A stretch of DNA of 6,148 bases from CAYXDR01 sp046498185 (lineage in GTDB: Bacteria > Desulfobacterota > DSM-4660 > Desulfatiglandales > Desulfatiglandaceae). This document shows positions 5,467 through 6,148 of the stretch, one piece after another. Below the pieces are notes generated by a model. That model saw only the letters and a list, made by a program, of their open reading frames with translations. It had not been told where the DNA came from and did not search any database. The translations under genes were made by a program, and so were the position numbers. Position 1 is the stretch's first letter. Each line of letters opens with the position of its first letter. The DNA is taken from positions 1 through 6,148 of the forward strand of contig JAWOBE010000188.1 of the NCBI GenBank assembly GCA_046498185.1, written 5' to 3'.

Positions 5467-5889
5467 GTGTGGTCAAACCCTAGGCGATCCTCGAAAGCAG
5501 AGAATAACAGAAGCTGGCGTCAAAGAAATCCTGACTACTATCGCAATGACTATTGCCGGCTCAGGGCTTGGCTTGAACACAACCCGGGCTATCGCAAGTG
5601 CTACCGGGAAAGCCATCCGGAATACATCGAAAAAAACCGAAAGGCACAGAAGGTTCGTGATCGGCGAAAAAAGCTCCGTCTTGATATACAAGCCCAGTTA
5701 AAGAGGCAGGCCTCTGATATCACGAACGAACTGTGGGAATCCGTGAATCTTGATATACAAGCCCAGTTGGAGGCAAAACCCCTTGAAATGACCTTTCTTT
5801 TCAGCACGATCCCCTGTCTTGATATACAAACTCAGATGGACGCGACGTTGCGTGGGAAGGAAAATGGCCCCATCGTCTGCGGGAGGTGA
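5467..5889 (+). CDS. Basic repeat-containing protein, probably 5'-truncated
   Basis: The frame opens at a GTG directly after an in-frame TGA (5464-5466). The GTG has no ribosome site at usable distance and no early in-frame ATG exists. The first 70 residues are rich in Arg, Lys and Tyr, with repeated NPDYYR / NPGYRK / HPEYIEKNRK motifs, suggesting nucleic-acid binding. I recall relatives that begin with a Cys-rich zinc-finger-like segment of some 40 residues, which is absent here. Residues 72-140 are exactly three 23-residue units, each starting LDIQ. The gene is followed after 5 bases by a winged-helix-like gene, so the two are probably co-transcribed and translationally coupled. The function is unknown. 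I infer an accessory gene of a mobile cassette, now damaged at its 5' end. Confidence 0.55.
   Translation: MWSNPRRSSKAENNRSWRQRNPDYYRNDYCRLRAWLEHNPGYRKCYRESHPEYIEKNRKAQKVRDRRKKLRLDIQAQLKRQASDITNELWESVNLDIQAQLEAKPLEMTFLFSTIPCLDIQTQMDATLRGKENGPIVCGR
5680..5886 (+). repeat. Three tandem 69-bp units with a conserved 20-bp head
   Basis: CTTGATATACAAGCCCAGTT begins at 5680 and again at 5749 (20/20 identical). A 17/20 copy begins at 5818. The period is exactly 69 bases both times and the third unit ends on the last codon before the stop at 5887-5889. Only the first third of each unit is conserved and the remaining 49 bases have diverged. The heads encode LDIQAQL, LDIQAQL and LDIQTQM. Confidence 0.85.
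5881..5888 (+). promoter_or_regulatory. Strong ribosome binding site for the right-edge gene
   Basis: GGGAGGTG lies 6 bases before the ATG at 5895 and overlaps the last codons and stop of the preceding gene, pointing to coupled translation. Confidence 0.75.
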
Positions 5890-5894
5890 CATCG

Positions 5895-6148
5895 ATGTTA
5901 GAGAAGAAAATCATCAAGGCGTCCCGGGTTCGTAGGATTGAAGGCTCCTTCAGCTGGATAGACCATCGCTTTATCACCGGCGGTTTTCTGGAGAGTCTGT
6001 CCGCGATGGAAATCCTCCTTTACTTCTTCCTGGTGAGCGTTTCCGACAGAAACGGCATCAGCTTCTATCATGACGACAGCATCTGCAGCCTGATCAAGAT
6101 CGGCCTGGCCTCCCTGGGCGAGGCACGGGAAGGTTTGATCAGCAAATC
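5895..6148 (+). CDS. Winged-helix-like DNA-binding protein, 5' part
   Basis: The first 84 residues are present and the gene continues past the right edge. It starts MLEKKIIKASRVRRIEGSFS, then WIDHRFITGGFLESLSAMEILLYFFLVSVSDRNGISFYHDDSICSL in pieces that fit a helix-turn-helix or winged-helix fold: a helix around LSAMEILLYFFLV, a turn at DRNG, then a recognition-type helix near DSICSLIKIG. From memory, such proteins sit beside transposase genes of the IS21 type in related bacteria, but no transposase is visible here. The start has an excellent ribosome site and follows the repeat-containing gene by 5 bases, so the two form an operon. Confidence 0.7.
   Translation, partial: MLEKKIIKASRVRRIEGSFSWIDHRFITGGFLESLSAMEILLYFFLVSVSDRNGISFYHDDSICSLIKIGLASLGEAREGLISK

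Noticed and set aside
5450..5701. An 83-codon plus-strand frame overlapping the repeat protein
   Set aside because: It begins at a TTG or similar codon and is one base out of the frame that carries the periodic LDIQ units; no domain is seen.
5680..5837. The evenly spaced repeats as a CRISPR array
   Set aside because: The repeat is only 20 bases with 49-base spacers, lies in phase inside a coding frame, and there are no cas genes nearby.

Overview
The window looks like accessory chromosome of a Gram-negative bacterium. My best guess is an anaerobic, syntrophic or sulfate-/metal-reducing Desulfobacterota-type organism. This rests on the FAA1-type acyl-CoA ligase, a small foldback element with GTAAAAAGTC-type ends, and the pair of small genes at the right edge, all of which I associate with such genomes. 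It is an inference, not something the sequence proves.

Layout, left to right. (1) Positions 1-278, minus strand: an open frame that runs off the left edge, either the start of a gene or a gene remnant. It overlaps a short signal-peptide-like frame that also has a good ribosome site. (2) 231-673 holds no other gene. It contains a 149-bp MITE-like foldback element (433-581) with 20-bp terminal inverted repeats and a possible ATTTTT target duplication, then a 14-bp palindrome just upstream of the next gene. (3) 686-2497, plus: a complete long-chain acyl-CoA synthetase. (4) 2734-3057, minus: a small single-domain cupin with its own promoter. It is convergent with the ligase, and a shared hairpin terminator lies between them. 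(5) 3294-3791, minus: a BrnT-type toxin-antitoxin operon. The toxin is broken by a one-base frameshift and a premature stop, while the antitoxin-like partner is intact. (6) 3847-5355, minus: a 502-residue Fic-domain protein with an intact HPFxxGNGRxxR site. It has a strong promoter and three similar repeats spaced 20 and 30 bp apart in its promoter/leader. (7) 5467-6148, plus: a 5'-truncated basic protein whose last 69 residues are exactly three 23-residue units beginning LDIQ, followed 5 nt later by the start of a winged-helix-like protein that runs off the right edge. I believe this pair belongs to a mobile or accessory cassette.

How it fits together. The acyl-CoA ligase and the cupin look like ordinary stand-alone genes. 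From 3294 to the right edge the window is an accessory island: a Fic AMP-transferase and a decayed BrnT pair lie in one direction and can be read from one promoter, next to a truncated cassette gene read the other way. The clearest unusual signals are the toxin decay with antitoxin retention, the helically phased repeats before fic, and the exact 69-bp periodicity that ends at a stop codon.
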